A stretch of 64,000 bases of DNA from Actinomadura parmotrematis (GTDB taxonomy: Bacteria > Actinomycetota > Actinomycetes > Streptosporangiales > Streptosporangiaceae), in NCBI RefSeq assembly GCF_019458805.1, contig NZ_JAIBOA010000016.1, positions 141,648 through 205,647 on the forward strand, in the 5' to 3' direction. The first letter of the stretch is position 1. Each line of letters opens with the position of its first letter. Made by a program: the position numbers and the translations under genes. The notes under the pieces are model-generated. The model had not been told where the DNA came from, did not search any database, and saw only the letters and a list, made by a program, of their open reading frames with translations. Below are positions 25,444-34,386 of this stretch, one piece after another.

Positions 25444-26182
25444 AGCGGTCGCCGAGAGGGACGGTGACGCCGCCGGAGAACATCGAGTCGTGCAGCTCGA
25501 CGGCGTGCAGCTTCACGCCCTTCGGCACGTCGTAGATGAGGACGCCGTTCACCGTGTTGCCTGGGTTGACGTCCTCCAGGAACGCCTTGGCCTGGTCGCC
25601 GAGGGCGATCTGCGCCTCGGTGCCGGCGCTGAACTTGCGGTCCTTGGTGTCGAAGAGGTCCTGGTTGCCGTCGGAGAAGGAGCGGGCGTCGTCGCCGATG
25701 TTCTCCACCCGCACGTAGAGCAGGACGTACTGGCCTTGCGCGGTCCGGCCGAAGTACTGATCGCCGACGCGGCGCACGCCCTTCTTCACCTTGGTGACGG
25801 TGAAGGCGAACTTGCCGTCGCGGTACTCGCGGCCGATGCCGTTGGCGGGCGTGCGGGGCGCCGTGGAGCGGGACGCCGGCGTCTTCGGGGCGGCCTCGTG
25901 GCTCTGCCGGTGGGTGGCGCCGGGCTGCTGCGCGGCCGGCTTCTTCGCCGCCGTGTCCTCGCCTGACGAGCCGATCAGCGCGCCGCAGGCCACGAGCAGG
26001 ACCATCAGCCCGACCACGCCGGCGACGGCGATGAGGCAGCCCTTGAGCAGGGCGTTCCCCTTGGCGGGCGGCGGGTTCGGCATCGGGTACGGCGGGCCGG
26101 GCGGCAGGGGCGGCCCGGGTGCGTACGGGGGCGGGGTGGGGGCCGGTCCGTCGTGCGGTCCGTGGTTCGGGCCGGTGTTCAC
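25442..26182 (-). CDS. DUF4352 membrane-anchored or lipoprotein-like protein
   Basis: GTG 26182 is chosen because AGGAG (26194-26190) lies 7 nt upstream. ATG 26218 would add 12 residues and place a C10 run in the coding sequence. About 246 aa: a Pro/Gly-rich N-terminus (GPPLPPGPPYPMPNPPPAKG), one membrane helix (LLKGCLIAVAGVVGLMVLLV, then ACG), a Ala/Pro/Thr linker, and a DUF4352 beta-sandwich (REYRDGKFAFTVTKVKKGVR, YVLLYVRVENIGDDARSFSD, ALGDQAKAFLEDVNPGNTVN). It is probably surface-exposed. Function unknown. Confidence 0.85.
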   Translation of the reverse strand: MNTGPNHGPHDGPAPTPPPYAPGPPLPPGPPYPMPNPPPAKGNALLKGCLIAVAGVVGLMVLLVACGALIGSSGEDTAAKKPAAQQPGATHRQSHEAAPKTPASRSTAPRTPANGIGREYRDGKFAFTVTKVKKGVRRVGDQYFGRTAQGQYVLLYVRVENIGDDARSFSDGNQDLFDTKDRKFSAGTEAQIALGDQAKAFLEDVNPGNTVNGVLIYDVPKGVKLHAVELHDSMFSGGVTVPLGDR

Positions 26183-26503
26183 AAGGGTGCTCCTGATTCG
26201 GGGGGGGGGTGTGTTCACAAACCGCCTGGTTCACGGCAGGGCGGCGGTTCGGTCTGTGAACAATCAAAGCAGACAACTGATGTGAATGCAATCGACCGAT
26301 AAATCATGTGGTGTGCCATCTATGCAGGTTGATACGCCATGTCGCGATCCGGCTAGCCGTTTCCGCTGTTCGGCCCCCCTCGACTCACGCTGCGTGATCA
26401 CCCGTGAATCCGGTCAACCCACCTCTCCTAGGTCGTCGCCGCTCAAGGCGGTACCGTGAACGGAGAGCGTCGCCGCCGGCGGCGCCCGATCCGAGGAGGC
26501 CCC
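26183..26503. promoter_or_regulatory. Divergent intergenic region with G10 run and inverted repeats
   Basis: 321 bp between the DUF4352 gene and the methylase gene. It contains a G10 homopolymer (26200-26209), an interrupted inverted repeat (TTCACAAACCGCC at 26214-26226 against GGCGGTT 26243-26249 and TGTGAA 26255-26260), and a 13-bp palindrome TCACGC-T-GCGTGA (26385-26397). The stretch 26260-26340 is AT-rich for this genome and probably holds the promoters. GAGGAGG at 26493-26499 serves the methylase. Confidence 0.5.
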
Positions 26504-28534
26504 GTGGCACAGGACGCGACGGTCACCGCCGCCGACATCGCCCGGCTGGCCGCGGTGGGCCGGGCGGCCGTCAGCAACTGGCGCAAGCGCCACGACGACT
26601 TCCCGCGTCCCGTCGGCGGCACCGCCGCCAGCCCCTCGTTCTCCCTCGCCGAGGTGCAGGAGTGGCTGCGGGCGCAGGGCAAGCTGAGCGCCGACACCGC
26701 AGACGAGCACCTGTGGCAGGACCTGCGCCGGCTCGCCGACGAGGCCGAGCTCGCCGACATCCTGGCGTTCGCGGGCGCGTTCCTGCTCTACCTGCACCGC
26801 GAGCCCGGCGGCTGGCCCGCCCTCGCCGCCCGCACCGACGCCGAGGTCGCCGCCGAGCTGCCCGGCGCGGTCCTGGCGGTGGTGGGCGGCCTGCCCGGCG
26901 GCGCCGCCTTCCCCGGCCGCCTCGCGGCCCGGCACGTCCCGGTCGTGCGGGGCCTCGCCGACCTGGCTGCCGGGCGCGGCCCCGAGTCCACCTTCGAGTT
27001 CCTGCGCGAGCGCTACCTGGACCTGCACAAGCGCCGTATGTACGAGACGCCGCGGGGCGTCGCGCATCTCGCCGTGCGGCTGGCGCCCGGCGCCGCCGCC
27101 GTCCTGGACCCCGCCTGCGGTTCGGGCACCTTCCTGCTCGCCGCCCTGGACGAGGACCCGGCCGTCCGCCTGCGCGGCCAGGAGGTCGACGGCGCGCTGG
27201 CGAGCCTCACGGCCCTGCGCCTGGCGCTGCGCACCGGGGCCGCCGAGATCGGCGCGGGCGACTCGCTGCGCGCCGACGCCTTCCCCGACCTGGAGGCCGA
27301 TCTCGTCGTCACCGCGCCCCCCTACAACGACCGCAACTGGGGCTACGACGAGCTGACCGCCGACCCGCGCTGGGAGTACGGCCTGCCGCCGCGCACCGAA
27401 CCCGAGCTCGCCTGGGTGCAGCACGCCCTGGCGCACTGCCGGCCGGGCGGTCTCGCCGTGCTGCTCATGCCGCCGGCCGTCGCCGACCGCCGGGCGGGCC
27501 GCCGCATCCGCCAGCAGCTCCTGCGCCGCGGGGCGCTGCGGGCCGTGATCGTGCTGCCGCTCGGGGCCGTCCCCAACATGGCGGTGCCGCTCGCGCTGTG
27601 GGTGCTGCGCCGCCCCGATCCGGCCGAGAGGCCGCCGAGCCAGGTCCTGATGGCCGAGGTCGCGGGCGACTTCGCCGCCGAGGCCGCGGAGCTGTGGCAC
27701 CGGTTCACCGGCGATCCCGAGGGCGATCTGGACGATCCGGGCCGCGCCCGCGCCGTCCGCATCATCGACCTGCTCGACGAGCAGGTCGACCTCACCCCCG
27801 CCCGCCACCTCACCCCGCCGCCCGCGGCGCCCGCCGCCGAGCAGGTCGCCGCCCGCCGCGCCGAGCTGCTGGAGCTGCTCGCCGACCTGCGCGGGCTGCT
27901 CCCCGAGGTGGACGGCGGGCACGGGCCGCCCGAGGTCCCGCAGCCGCCGGTGGCCGAGCTGGCCCGGATGGGCCTGCTGACGGTCCACCAGGCCCCGCTG
28001 AAACCCGCCGGCGCCGTGGTCGGGGCCGCGGCCGGATCGGCCTTCCCGCTCGTCCTCACCGCCGAGGACGTCGTCGAGGGGCGCCCGCCCTCGCGTGTCC
28101 TGGCGGACGCCGCCGCGCCGCCGGACGCGGTGGTCGTGCGGCGCGGCGACGTCGTCGTCCCCGCCGTGATCCGCGCCCCGGCCGCCCGCGTCGTCGACGA
28201 GCCGGGCGCCGTCCTCGGCCGGCACCTGTTCCTGCTGCGCCCGAACCCCGAGCAGCTGGACCCGCACTACCTGGCCGGCATCCTGCGCAGCTCGCTGAAC
28301 CTGCGCCACTACTCCACGGTGTCGTCGTCCTACCGGGTGGACGTGCGCCGCGCGGAGATCCCGCTGCTGCCCATCGAGGAGCAGCGTCGCCGCGGCGAGG
28401 CGTTCCGCGCCGTGGACGCGTTCGCGGCGCGGCTGCGCGAAGCCGCCGCGGCCGGCGCGGGGCTGGCCCGCGTCCTCACCGACGGCCTGGCCGAGGCGGG
28501 TCTGGAGCCGCGGGTCACCGCACGAGGAAGGTGA
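26504..28534 (+). CDS. HsdM-like N6-adenine DNA methylase with fused HTH and target domain
   Basis: 676 aa from GTG 26504, with GAGGAGG 5 nt upstream. Residues 5-60 are a MerR/AlpA-like winged HTH (AADIARLAAVGRAAVSNWRK). The methylase core follows: a helical domain, RMYETPRGVAHLAVRLA, AdoMet motif I LDPACGSGTFLLAAL, and motif IV VVTAPPYNDRNWGYD. Catalytic N/D of (N/D)PPY is Ala. The C-terminal 200 residues resemble a type I specificity half (HLFLLRPNPEQLDPHYLAGI, IPLLPIEEQRRRGEAF). Its 3' end overlaps the convergent helicase gene by 20 bp. It may methylate weakly or serve as a recognition subunit. Confidence 0.87.
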   Translation: MAQDATVTAADIARLAAVGRAAVSNWRKRHDDFPRPVGGTAASPSFSLAEVQEWLRAQGKLSADTADEHLWQDLRRLADEAELADILAFAGAFLLYLHREPGGWPALAARTDAEVAAELPGAVLAVVGGLPGGAAFPGRLAARHVPVVRGLADLAAGRGPESTFEFLRERYLDLHKRRMYETPRGVAHLAVRLAPGAAAVLDPACGSGTFLLAALDEDPAVRLRGQEVDGALASLTALRLALRTGAAEIGAGDSLRADAFPDLEADLVVTAPPYNDRNWGYDELTADPRWEYGLPPRTEPELAWVQHALAHCRPGGLAVLLMPPAVADRRAGRRIRQQLLRRGALRAVIVLPLGAVPNMAVPLALWVLRRPDPAERPPSQVLMAEVAGDFAAEAAELWHRFTGDPEGDLDDPGRARAVRIIDLLDEQVDLTPARHLTPPPAAPAAEQVAARRAELLELLADLRGLLPEVDGGHGPPEVPQPPVAELARMGLLTVHQAPLKPAGAVVGAAAGSAFPLVLTAEDVVEGRPPSRVLADAAAPPDAVVVRRGDVVVPAVIRAPAARVVDEPGAVLGRHLFLLRPNPEQLDPHYLAGILRSSLNLRHYSTVSSSYRVDVRRAEIPLLPIEEQRRRGEAFRAVDAFAARLREAAAAGAGLARVLTDGLAEAGLEPRVTARGR

Positions 28535-30602
28535 CCGGCCGCGCCAGGAGGCGAGCGGCGGCGTCGGCGTCGGTGAGCCGCGCCGCCAGGGTCCGCTCGG
28601 CCAGCGCCGGCGGCAGCGCGGCGCTGAACTTCAGCCCGGTGAGCGCCTGCGGCTCGGGGCGCGGCGCGACGATCCGGGTGCGGGCGCGGGCCGCGCCGGC
28701 CGCCCACGCGGCGGGGGTCAGGTCGGCGCGCAGCCGGACGCGGCGCCCGTCGGCCGGGCCCGCCGGGTCGGCGAGCGGCCCGAGGGTCGCCCGCAGGGTC
28801 GCGTTCCCCTTGCGTCCCGCCCACGTCCACCAGTGGACGTCCCCGCCGCGCCGTTCGATGACGCTCGCGCGGGCGTCGACGGTGCCGGCCGCGTCCGCGC
28901 GGGCCGCGGCGAGCGCGGCGGTGGCGCGCCGGGTCAGCCGCACCGGCGGGTCGGCGCCGAGCAGCACGTCCCGGACGGCCTGGGTCGCCTCGAACGCGAC
29001 GTCGTCGAGGGACGCCGACGACCAGCGGGCCTCGCCGCCGGTGCCGTCGACGGGGTCGACGAAGCACCGCCGCCGCTTCCAGTCGGTCCAGTCGACCCGC
29101 CAGGTCCGGCCCGCGAGCAGCAGCAGCCGGCCGCCAGGGGGCGCCGCCGACAGCAGGACCTGCGGGCCGACGCGGCCGATCTCGGTGTCGCCCTGGAGCA
29201 CGGTGAACTCCGGCGGGGCGGTGAAGACCGACGTCAGCTCCATGAAGTGGCGCCGGCCGAGGGACTGCTCGGCCGCGTCGCCGATCATGAGCCGGCCGCC
29301 GTCGGCGGTGAGCAGGCGGCGGTCGCGCAGGTGGTCCAGGATCGGCCCGGCGTCGCGCATCACCTCCAGGTCCCGCCACCACTCGCGCCACCGGACGGTG
29401 CCGAGGTGCCCTTCCTGGAGGGCGAGGGCGAGGAGCTGCTGGGCGGCGATGTGCCGGGGCTCGGCGGGGGGCCGGACCGGTTCGACGTAACCGGTGCCCC
29501 ACAGGTGCAGCAGTCCCGCGGCCGCCAGGAGGTCGTCGCGGGTGAGCGCCAGCAGCAGGCAGTTGCGGCGCTTCCCGGGGCGGCGCCCGGTGCGGCCGAG
29601 GCGCTGCAGGAACGAGGCCGCCGTCCGGGGCGCGTTGATCTGGACGACCCGGTCCAGGTCGCCGACGTCGATGCCGAGTTCCAGCGTGGAGGTCGACACG
29701 ATCACGCAGTCGCGGGCCTCGGCGAACGCCTCCTCGGCGCGGCGCCGTTCGGCCGCCGCCAGGGAGGCGTGGGAGAGGAAGGCGGTGACGCCGGCGGCGC
29801 GCAGCAGCTCGCCGAGCTCCTCCACCGCGCGCCGCGAGTCGCAGAACACCAGGCGCTTCTCGCCGCCGTGCAGCCCCGCGATGATCTTCGCGGCGTTGGC
29901 GAGGGTGCCGACGTGGTCCAGCTCGACGTCGGCGTCGCCGGCGCCGTCCGCGCCGTCCGGTGGCGCCACGACCATGCCGGGGCGGCCGGTCGCGGTGCCC
30001 TGTAGCCAGCGCAGCAGCGCGGGCGGGTCGCCGACGGTGGCCGACAGGCCGATCCGCTGGAGGGGGCGTCCGGCGAGGCGCGCCAGCCGCTCCAGGACGG
30101 CGAGCAAGTGCCAGCCGCGGTCGTCGCGGGCGAAGGCGTGCACCTCGTCCACCACGACCGCGCGCAGGTCGGCCATCAGCCGCCGGTGGTCCACCCGGGC
30201 GCTGATGAGCATGGCCTCCAGGGACTCGGGCGTGGTCAGCAGGATGTCGGGCGGTTCGTGCAGCATCGCCCGGCGGCGCGAGTCGGGGATGTCGCCGTGC
30301 CAGAGCCCCACCGTCCGGCCCAGCCATCCGGCGTAGCGCTCCAGCCGGGGGTGCAGGTTGTTCAGCAGCGCTTTCAGCGGGCAGAGGTAGAGCACGCTCA
30401 GCCCTTGGCGGCCGTCGTCGGCCATGCGGGTGAGCAGCGGGAACAGCGCGGCCTCGGTCTTGCCGCCGGCGGTCGGCGCGATCAGCAGCGCGTCGTCGCC
30501 GGCGCCGATCGGGCTGAGCGCCCTGGCCTGGAGCGGGCGCAGGTCCGGCCAGCCGAGGGTCGAGGTCAGGTGGTGGGCGAGCGTCGGGTGCAGCCGCGTC
30601 AC
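28515..30602 (-). CDS. Lhr-like DEAD/DEAH helicase, BREX BrxHI type
   Basis: 695 aa. Superfamily 2 motifs in order: Q-like LRPLQARALSPI, Walker A LIAPTAGGKTEAALFPLL, LYLCPLKALLNNLHPRLERY, VVVDEVHAFARDDRGWHLLA (DEVH), GLSATVGD, IVSTSTLELGIDVGDLDRVV, and SFLQRLGRTGRRPG. The C-terminal 300 residues have the Lhr-type extension with a winged helix and beta sheet (GRLMIGDAAEQSLGRRHFME, WTDWKRRRCFVDPVDGTGG). Last gene of the seven-gene operon; its GTG start overlaps the brxD stop (GTGA). BrxHI partners BrxD in BREX type 2, which supports the name. It probably translocates on DNA. Confidence 0.88.
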   Translation of the reverse strand: MTRLHPTLAHHLTSTLGWPDLRPLQARALSPIGAGDDALLIAPTAGGKTEAALFPLLTRMADDGRQGLSVLYLCPLKALLNNLHPRLERYAGWLGRTVGLWHGDIPDSRRRAMLHEPPDILLTTPESLEAMLISARVDHRRLMADLRAVVVDEVHAFARDDRGWHLLAVLERLARLAGRPLQRIGLSATVGDPPALLRWLQGTATGRPGMVVAPPDGADGAGDADVELDHVGTLANAAKIIAGLHGGEKRLVFCDSRRAVEELGELLRAAGVTAFLSHASLAAAERRRAEEAFAEARDCVIVSTSTLELGIDVGDLDRVVQINAPRTAASFLQRLGRTGRRPGKRRNCLLLALTRDDLLAAAGLLHLWGTGYVEPVRPPAEPRHIAAQQLLALALQEGHLGTVRWREWWRDLEVMRDAGPILDHLRDRRLLTADGGRLMIGDAAEQSLGRRHFMELTSVFTAPPEFTVLQGDTEIGRVGPQVLLSAAPPGGRLLLLAGRTWRVDWTDWKRRRCFVDPVDGTGGEARWSSASLDDVAFEATQAVRDVLLGADPPVRLTRRATAALAAARADAAGTVDARASVIERRGGDVHWWTWAGRKGNATLRATLGPLADPAGPADGRRVRLRADLTPAAWAAGAARARTRIVAPRPEPQALTGLKFSAALPPALAERTLAARLTDADAAARLLARPVTFLVR

Positions 30603-31921
30603 AGGTCGAGGTCGATCTCGTCGGCCGACGTCGCGCGCGTCGTGAGGGCGTGGAGCTCGTCGTCGTTGAGGTCGGCGGCGGCGAGGCGGACCTTGGCGTA
30701 GTCGCGGCGCGGGTCGAAGTCGGGGAACTCGGCGACGCGGTACAGCACGTCGGCGACGAGCTTGCGCAGGTACATGCGGGGCGCGGCGCCCGTGCCGAGC
30801 CGTCCGGCGACGGCGGCGGCGAGGTCGGCGACGTAGGCGTCGTCGACGCGCGTGCGGATGCGCTCCTCCTCCTCGTGCCCGGCGGCGAACAGGTCGCGGA
30901 CGGTGCGGCCGAGTTCGGCGAGCTTGGCGGCGTCCATGCCGGTGAGCCGGATCTGCGTGGCCCGCGCGGTGTCGTACCGGGCGTCGGTGGCGAAGTCGGT
31001 GTCCAGCCGCTGCGCGAGCGGCGCGAGGCGCTGGACGCCGTTCGGGCCGTCGTAGAAGGCGGGGGTGCCGGTGATGACGAGGAACAGGTGGGGGAGGCCG
31101 CCGCCGGACAGGTCGTCGATGAGCTGCCGCAGCGCGTTCAGGCCGCGGTCGCGGCTGTCGGAGCGGGCGCGCTGGAGCGTCTCGATCTCGTCGAGGACCA
31201 GCAGCAGGCCGGTGTGGCCGCTGTCGCGCAGGATGAGCAGCAGGCCGCGCAGGAAGTCGTGCGCGTTGGCCGGGTCGAGCCGGCCCTTCAGCCCGGCGCT
31301 CCGCAGCGCCCTGGTGGAGATGCGGTCCGAGCCCGACAGCCAGGCCAGCAGAGCGTCGGCCGCCTCGTGGTCGCCGCTCAGCCGCGCCCGGCGGTAGCCG
31401 CGCAGCGCGAGCGCGAACTCGGGCGCGGTCTCCCCGGCGGCCTTCAGCCGGGACTCGATGAGCTCGTCGACGCCCTCGTCCGCGCCGCGGTGCCCGGCGG
31501 GGCCGCGGATGGCGGCGGCGTCGTCCTCCAGCGTCAGCAGCCAGGAGTCGACGATGGTGGCGAAGGCGCCGCTGCCGCCGCCGGTGACGGCGAGGTTGTC
31601 CACCACCGCCCGGTAGACGGTCTCGAACCGGTGCAGGGGCGTCTGCTCGGGGGAGAACTGGACCTCGCTGGTGGCCATGCCCTTGGCGTGGGCGCGCTCG
31701 GCGAGCCAGCGGGCGAAGAAGGTCTTGCCGGACCCGTACTCGCCGCGGACGGCCTTGAAGACGCCCTCGCCGGTCGCGGCGGCGTCCAGGGCCTCGTCGA
31801 GGGCGGCCTCGAAGCGTCCCATGCCGACGGCGAACAGGCCGAGCCCGGACTCGGGCACCGTTCCGTTGGCGAGCGCGCGGATGATCCGCCGGCGGCGCGT
31901 CCGGCTGGTCCTGGGCGGCAT
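30599..31921 (-). CDS. brxD: BREX-type ATP-binding protein BrxD
   Basis: 440 aa. It matches the BrxD/DUF2791 P-loop family: N-terminal RRRIIRALANGTVPESGLGL and VGMGRFEAALDEAL, Walker A AVRGEYGSGKTFFARWLAER, Walker B GLLLVLDEIETLQRARSDSR, a sensor-like HLFLVITGTPAFYDGPNGVQ, and C-terminal GAAPRMYLRKLVADVLYRV. BrxD is an AAA-like ATPase of BREX types 2, 5 and 6. Its ATG is 4 nt from the kinase stop and its stop overlaps the helicase start, so all are translated together. No pglZ, pglY or brxC lies within the window. Confidence 0.9.
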   Translation of the reverse strand: MPPRTSRTRRRRIIRALANGTVPESGLGLFAVGMGRFEAALDEALDAAATGEGVFKAVRGEYGSGKTFFARWLAERAHAKGMATSEVQFSPEQTPLHRFETVYRAVVDNLAVTGGGSGAFATIVDSWLLTLEDDAAAIRGPAGHRGADEGVDELIESRLKAAGETAPEFALALRGYRRARLSGDHEAADALLAWLSGSDRISTRALRSAGLKGRLDPANAHDFLRGLLLILRDSGHTGLLLVLDEIETLQRARSDSRDRGLNALRQLIDDLSGGGLPHLFLVITGTPAFYDGPNGVQRLAPLAQRLDTDFATDARYDTARATQIRLTGMDAAKLAELGRTVRDLFAAGHEEEERIRTRVDDAYVADLAAAVAGRLGTGAAPRMYLRKLVADVLYRVAEFPDFDPRRDYAKVRLAAADLNDDELHALTTRATSADEIDLDL

Positions 31922-31925
31922 GCGC

Positions 31926-33380
31926 TCAGCCCTCCTCTTCCAGGAACTGCTCCCGGAGCAGCAGCGGGTCCATTTCCACCGTCCGGCGGTCGTCGATCAG
32001 GCGCAGCACCGGCTCGTCGTCGGCGTTGAGCAGCCGGCAGGCGGCGCTGACCAGGAGCGGCACGCGGCCTTCGGGCTCGCCGAGGGCGGCGGCGAGGGCC
32101 TTGACGGCCAGCCGTCCCCGGCCGGCGCCGAGCGCGTCGATGAGGGCGGCGACCTGCGCGTCGCTGATCGGCACCCGCTGGGGCCCGGCCCGCTGGTCGG
32201 CATAGGCGGCGGACGCGACGACCCGGCCGCCGAGCGACCCGGCGGCGGGCGCCGTGGACGGCGCCGCGGGGGGCGCCGGCAGCGGAACGGCGGGCTTCTT
32301 CTCCAGCGCGATCTTTGGCGCGGGCGTCGGCGCGGGCCTGGGCGCGGGCTTCGGCACCTGCCGCCGTAGCGGCTGCGGCGCCGGGACGGCGGCGCGCCCC
32401 GCCCGGGCCGGCGCCGGGCCCGGGGCGGGCACGGTCGAGCGGCCGGCGCCCCGGGCGGGCTCGCCGAGCGGCGCCAGCGGCAGCACCGGTTCGGGGACGC
32501 GCACGACCACCGGGCGGGGGATCGCGATGCGCTTGCGGCCTTCCAGCGCCGCCGCCCACTCCTGGACGGTCGGCCGCGTGCCCACCGGCCCGGCGGCCCG
32601 CTTCCACAGTTCGGCCAGCGGCCGCAGGAGGCGCTCCTCCAGCGGCCCGAACGGTGCGAGCTCGTCGCCGGGGCGCAGGTGCTTCTCCCGCGTCAGGACC
32701 CGGCCGACCAGCAGGGCGGTCTTGTAGCGGTCGGTGTCCAGGTCGGGGCCGGACGCCCGCTGGAGGGGGTCGTTCCAGTCGGGGGAGTGCGCCTGCGGCA
32801 GGACGGGGGCGCTGCCGTGCCGGCGGGTGCCGTCGCAGTCCAGCAGGTGGACGCGGTAGGGGGCGCCCGGCCGCCACAGCAGGTTCCGGGAGGAGATGTC
32901 GCCGAGGATCAGGCCGCGGCCGTGGAAGAAGCCGATCAGTTCGACCGCCCGCCGGGCGATCTCCACGCGGCCGGCGATGTCGGGCTGGTGCAGGTGCTTC
33001 CAGGCCCAGTTGGGCGTGTGGGTCAGGTACTGGAGTTCGATCAGCCTGTTCTTGCCGCCGATGGGGACGCGGAGGTCGGCGGGCACCTCGGGCATGAGGA
33101 AACCGGTGACGGCTCCGTTGTGCACGACCCGTGCGAGCGGCCAGGCGCAATGGTCCAGCAGCGCCCGCTCGGCGGGCGGCAGCGAGCGGCCGAAGTCGAT
33201 CAGGTCGGCGAGGGCGGCGGCGTCGACCCTGGGGGCCCAGTGCGCGACGTACTCCTTGTAGACCAGGCGTTCGGCGCCGGGCACGCGGGTGATGACGCCC
33301 TGCCCGCCTTCGCCGAGCGGGGCGGTCTCCAGGGGGAGGGACGCGCGCGGGCGGTCCAGGGGGTGCGGGACGAGCGGCAT
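31926..33380 (-). CDS. Serine/threonine kinase with PglZ-tail-like winged helix
   Basis: 484 aa from ATG 33380, overlapping the phosphatase stop (TGATG). Residues 15-260 are a protein-kinase fold: Gly-rich loop LGEGGQGVITRV, VYKEY (Lys42), catalytic loop HGRGLILGDISSRNLLW with Asp and Asn kept, and LLDCDG in place of DFG. A Pro/Ala-rich linker covers about 295-400. Residues 405-480 resemble the C-terminal winged helix of BREX PglZ proteins (VSAACRLLNADDEPVLRLID, then TVEMDPLLLREQFL). Together with the adjacent PP2C and vWA genes it makes a TerY-P-like phosphorylation triad. The tail suggests docking to BrxD/BrxHI. Confidence 0.82.
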   Translation of the reverse strand: MPLVPHPLDRPRASLPLETAPLGEGGQGVITRVPGAERLVYKEYVAHWAPRVDAAALADLIDFGRSLPPAERALLDHCAWPLARVVHNGAVTGFLMPEVPADLRVPIGGKNRLIELQYLTHTPNWAWKHLHQPDIAGRVEIARRAVELIGFFHGRGLILGDISSRNLLWRPGAPYRVHLLDCDGTRRHGSAPVLPQAHSPDWNDPLQRASGPDLDTDRYKTALLVGRVLTREKHLRPGDELAPFGPLEERLLRPLAELWKRAAGPVGTRPTVQEWAAALEGRKRIAIPRPVVVRVPEPVLPLAPLGEPARGAGRSTVPAPGPAPARAGRAAVPAPQPLRRQVPKPAPRPAPTPAPKIALEKKPAVPLPAPPAAPSTAPAAGSLGGRVVASAAYADQRAGPQRVPISDAQVAALIDALGAGRGRLAVKALAAALGEPEGRVPLLVSAACRLLNADDEPVLRLIDDRRTVEMDPLLLREQFLEEEG

Positions 33381-34384
33381 CACACCGCCCAGACGCAGAT
33401 GGCGGTTCGGTCGTCGTCGTGGGTGCGGGCGCGGAAGCTGAACTGCCAGTGGAACTCCGGCAGCGACGGCGGTTCGGGGCGGCTCCACCAGTCGGCGAGG
33501 CGGCGGCGCACCTCGTCGCCGCGCATGGGGCGCTCCAGCCCGTCGGTGCACAGCACGAGCAGGTCGCCGGGTCGCAGGACGAGGTCGGCGACCTGGACGT
33601 CGGGGGCTTTGGCGGGGAGCGCGGCGGTCGCCGAGGTGGCGACGGCGGTGTCGGGGTCGGTGGGGAAGCAGGAGGTCCAATCGTCGTTGCGCAGGTAGAG
33701 GGCGGTGCTGTCGCCGACGCGCGCGAGCCGGGCCAGTGCGGTGCCGTCCTCGCGGCGCCGGACGCCGCCGGCGACCAGCGTCGTCGCCAGGTCCTCGCCG
33801 TCCACGCCGACCCATACGGCGTATTCGCGCAGGTTGTGGCTGACGTGGTGGACGAGCGCCGCGGCCGCCTTGGCGGGCTCGGCGGCGTCCATGAACGCGG
33901 GCACGTGCCGGCTCGCCTCCTGGACGGCGCGGTCCGAGCCGACGTGGGACAGGGGGCGGCTGCCGAGGCCGTCGGCGACGCACAGGACGACGCCGTCCTC
34001 GCCGAGCGGCCGGAGCTTCATGGAGTCCTGGCGGAGGGTGCCCTGGTAGCGGTGGGCGTCGCCGCGGACGGACGCCGCGCGCACGACGAGGCCGGGCAGT
34101 TCGGCGCCGTCGATCTCGCTGTCGGGCCGGACGGCGTCCAGCTTGGGATGGGGGGCGGCGGGCGGCCGCCCCGGCGCGGAGCGGAGCCGCGACGGGCGTC
34201 CGATGACCAGCGGCGGGGGGACGTCGGCGGCGGGGGCGGCGTCGCCGGGCGGCGCGCTCGGCCGTTCCGCGCCGGCCTGCCGCACGGCCCCGGCCGCCCC
34301 GACCGCCCCGATCTCTTCGACCGGCTGGACCGGTCCGCTCGGCCGGACGGAGTCCACCGGCCGGTCCGTTTCGCTGCGCTCCAT
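33380..34384 (-). CDS. PP2C-family protein phosphatase
   Basis: 334 aa. The first 90 residues are a Pro/Ala/Val-rich low-complexity tail. The phosphatase domain then shows metal-binding motifs: YQGTLRQDSMKLRPL (Asp), VVLCVADGLGSRPLSHVGSD (Asp-Gly), VLCTDGLERPMRGDEV (Asp-Gly) and HDDDRTAICVW at the end. It should remove phosphates placed by the adjacent kinase using Mn/Mg. It lies between the vWA and kinase genes with 2-nt spacing and overlap respectively, as in TerY-P modules. No membrane segment. Confidence 0.9.
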   Translation of the reverse strand: MERSETDRPVDSVRPSGPVQPVEEIGAVGAAGAVRQAGAERPSAPPGDAAPAADVPPPLVIGRPSRLRSAPGRPPAAPHPKLDAVRPDSEIDGAELPGLVVRAASVRGDAHRYQGTLRQDSMKLRPLGEDGVVLCVADGLGSRPLSHVGSDRAVQEASRHVPAFMDAAEPAKAAAALVHHVSHNLREYAVWVGVDGEDLATTLVAGGVRRREDGTALARLARVGDSTALYLRNDDWTSCFPTDPDTAVATSATAALPAKAPDVQVADLVLRPGDLLVLCTDGLERPMRGDEVRRRLADWWSRPEPPSLPEFHWQFSFRARTHDDDRTAICVWAV

Positions 34385-34386
34385 GT

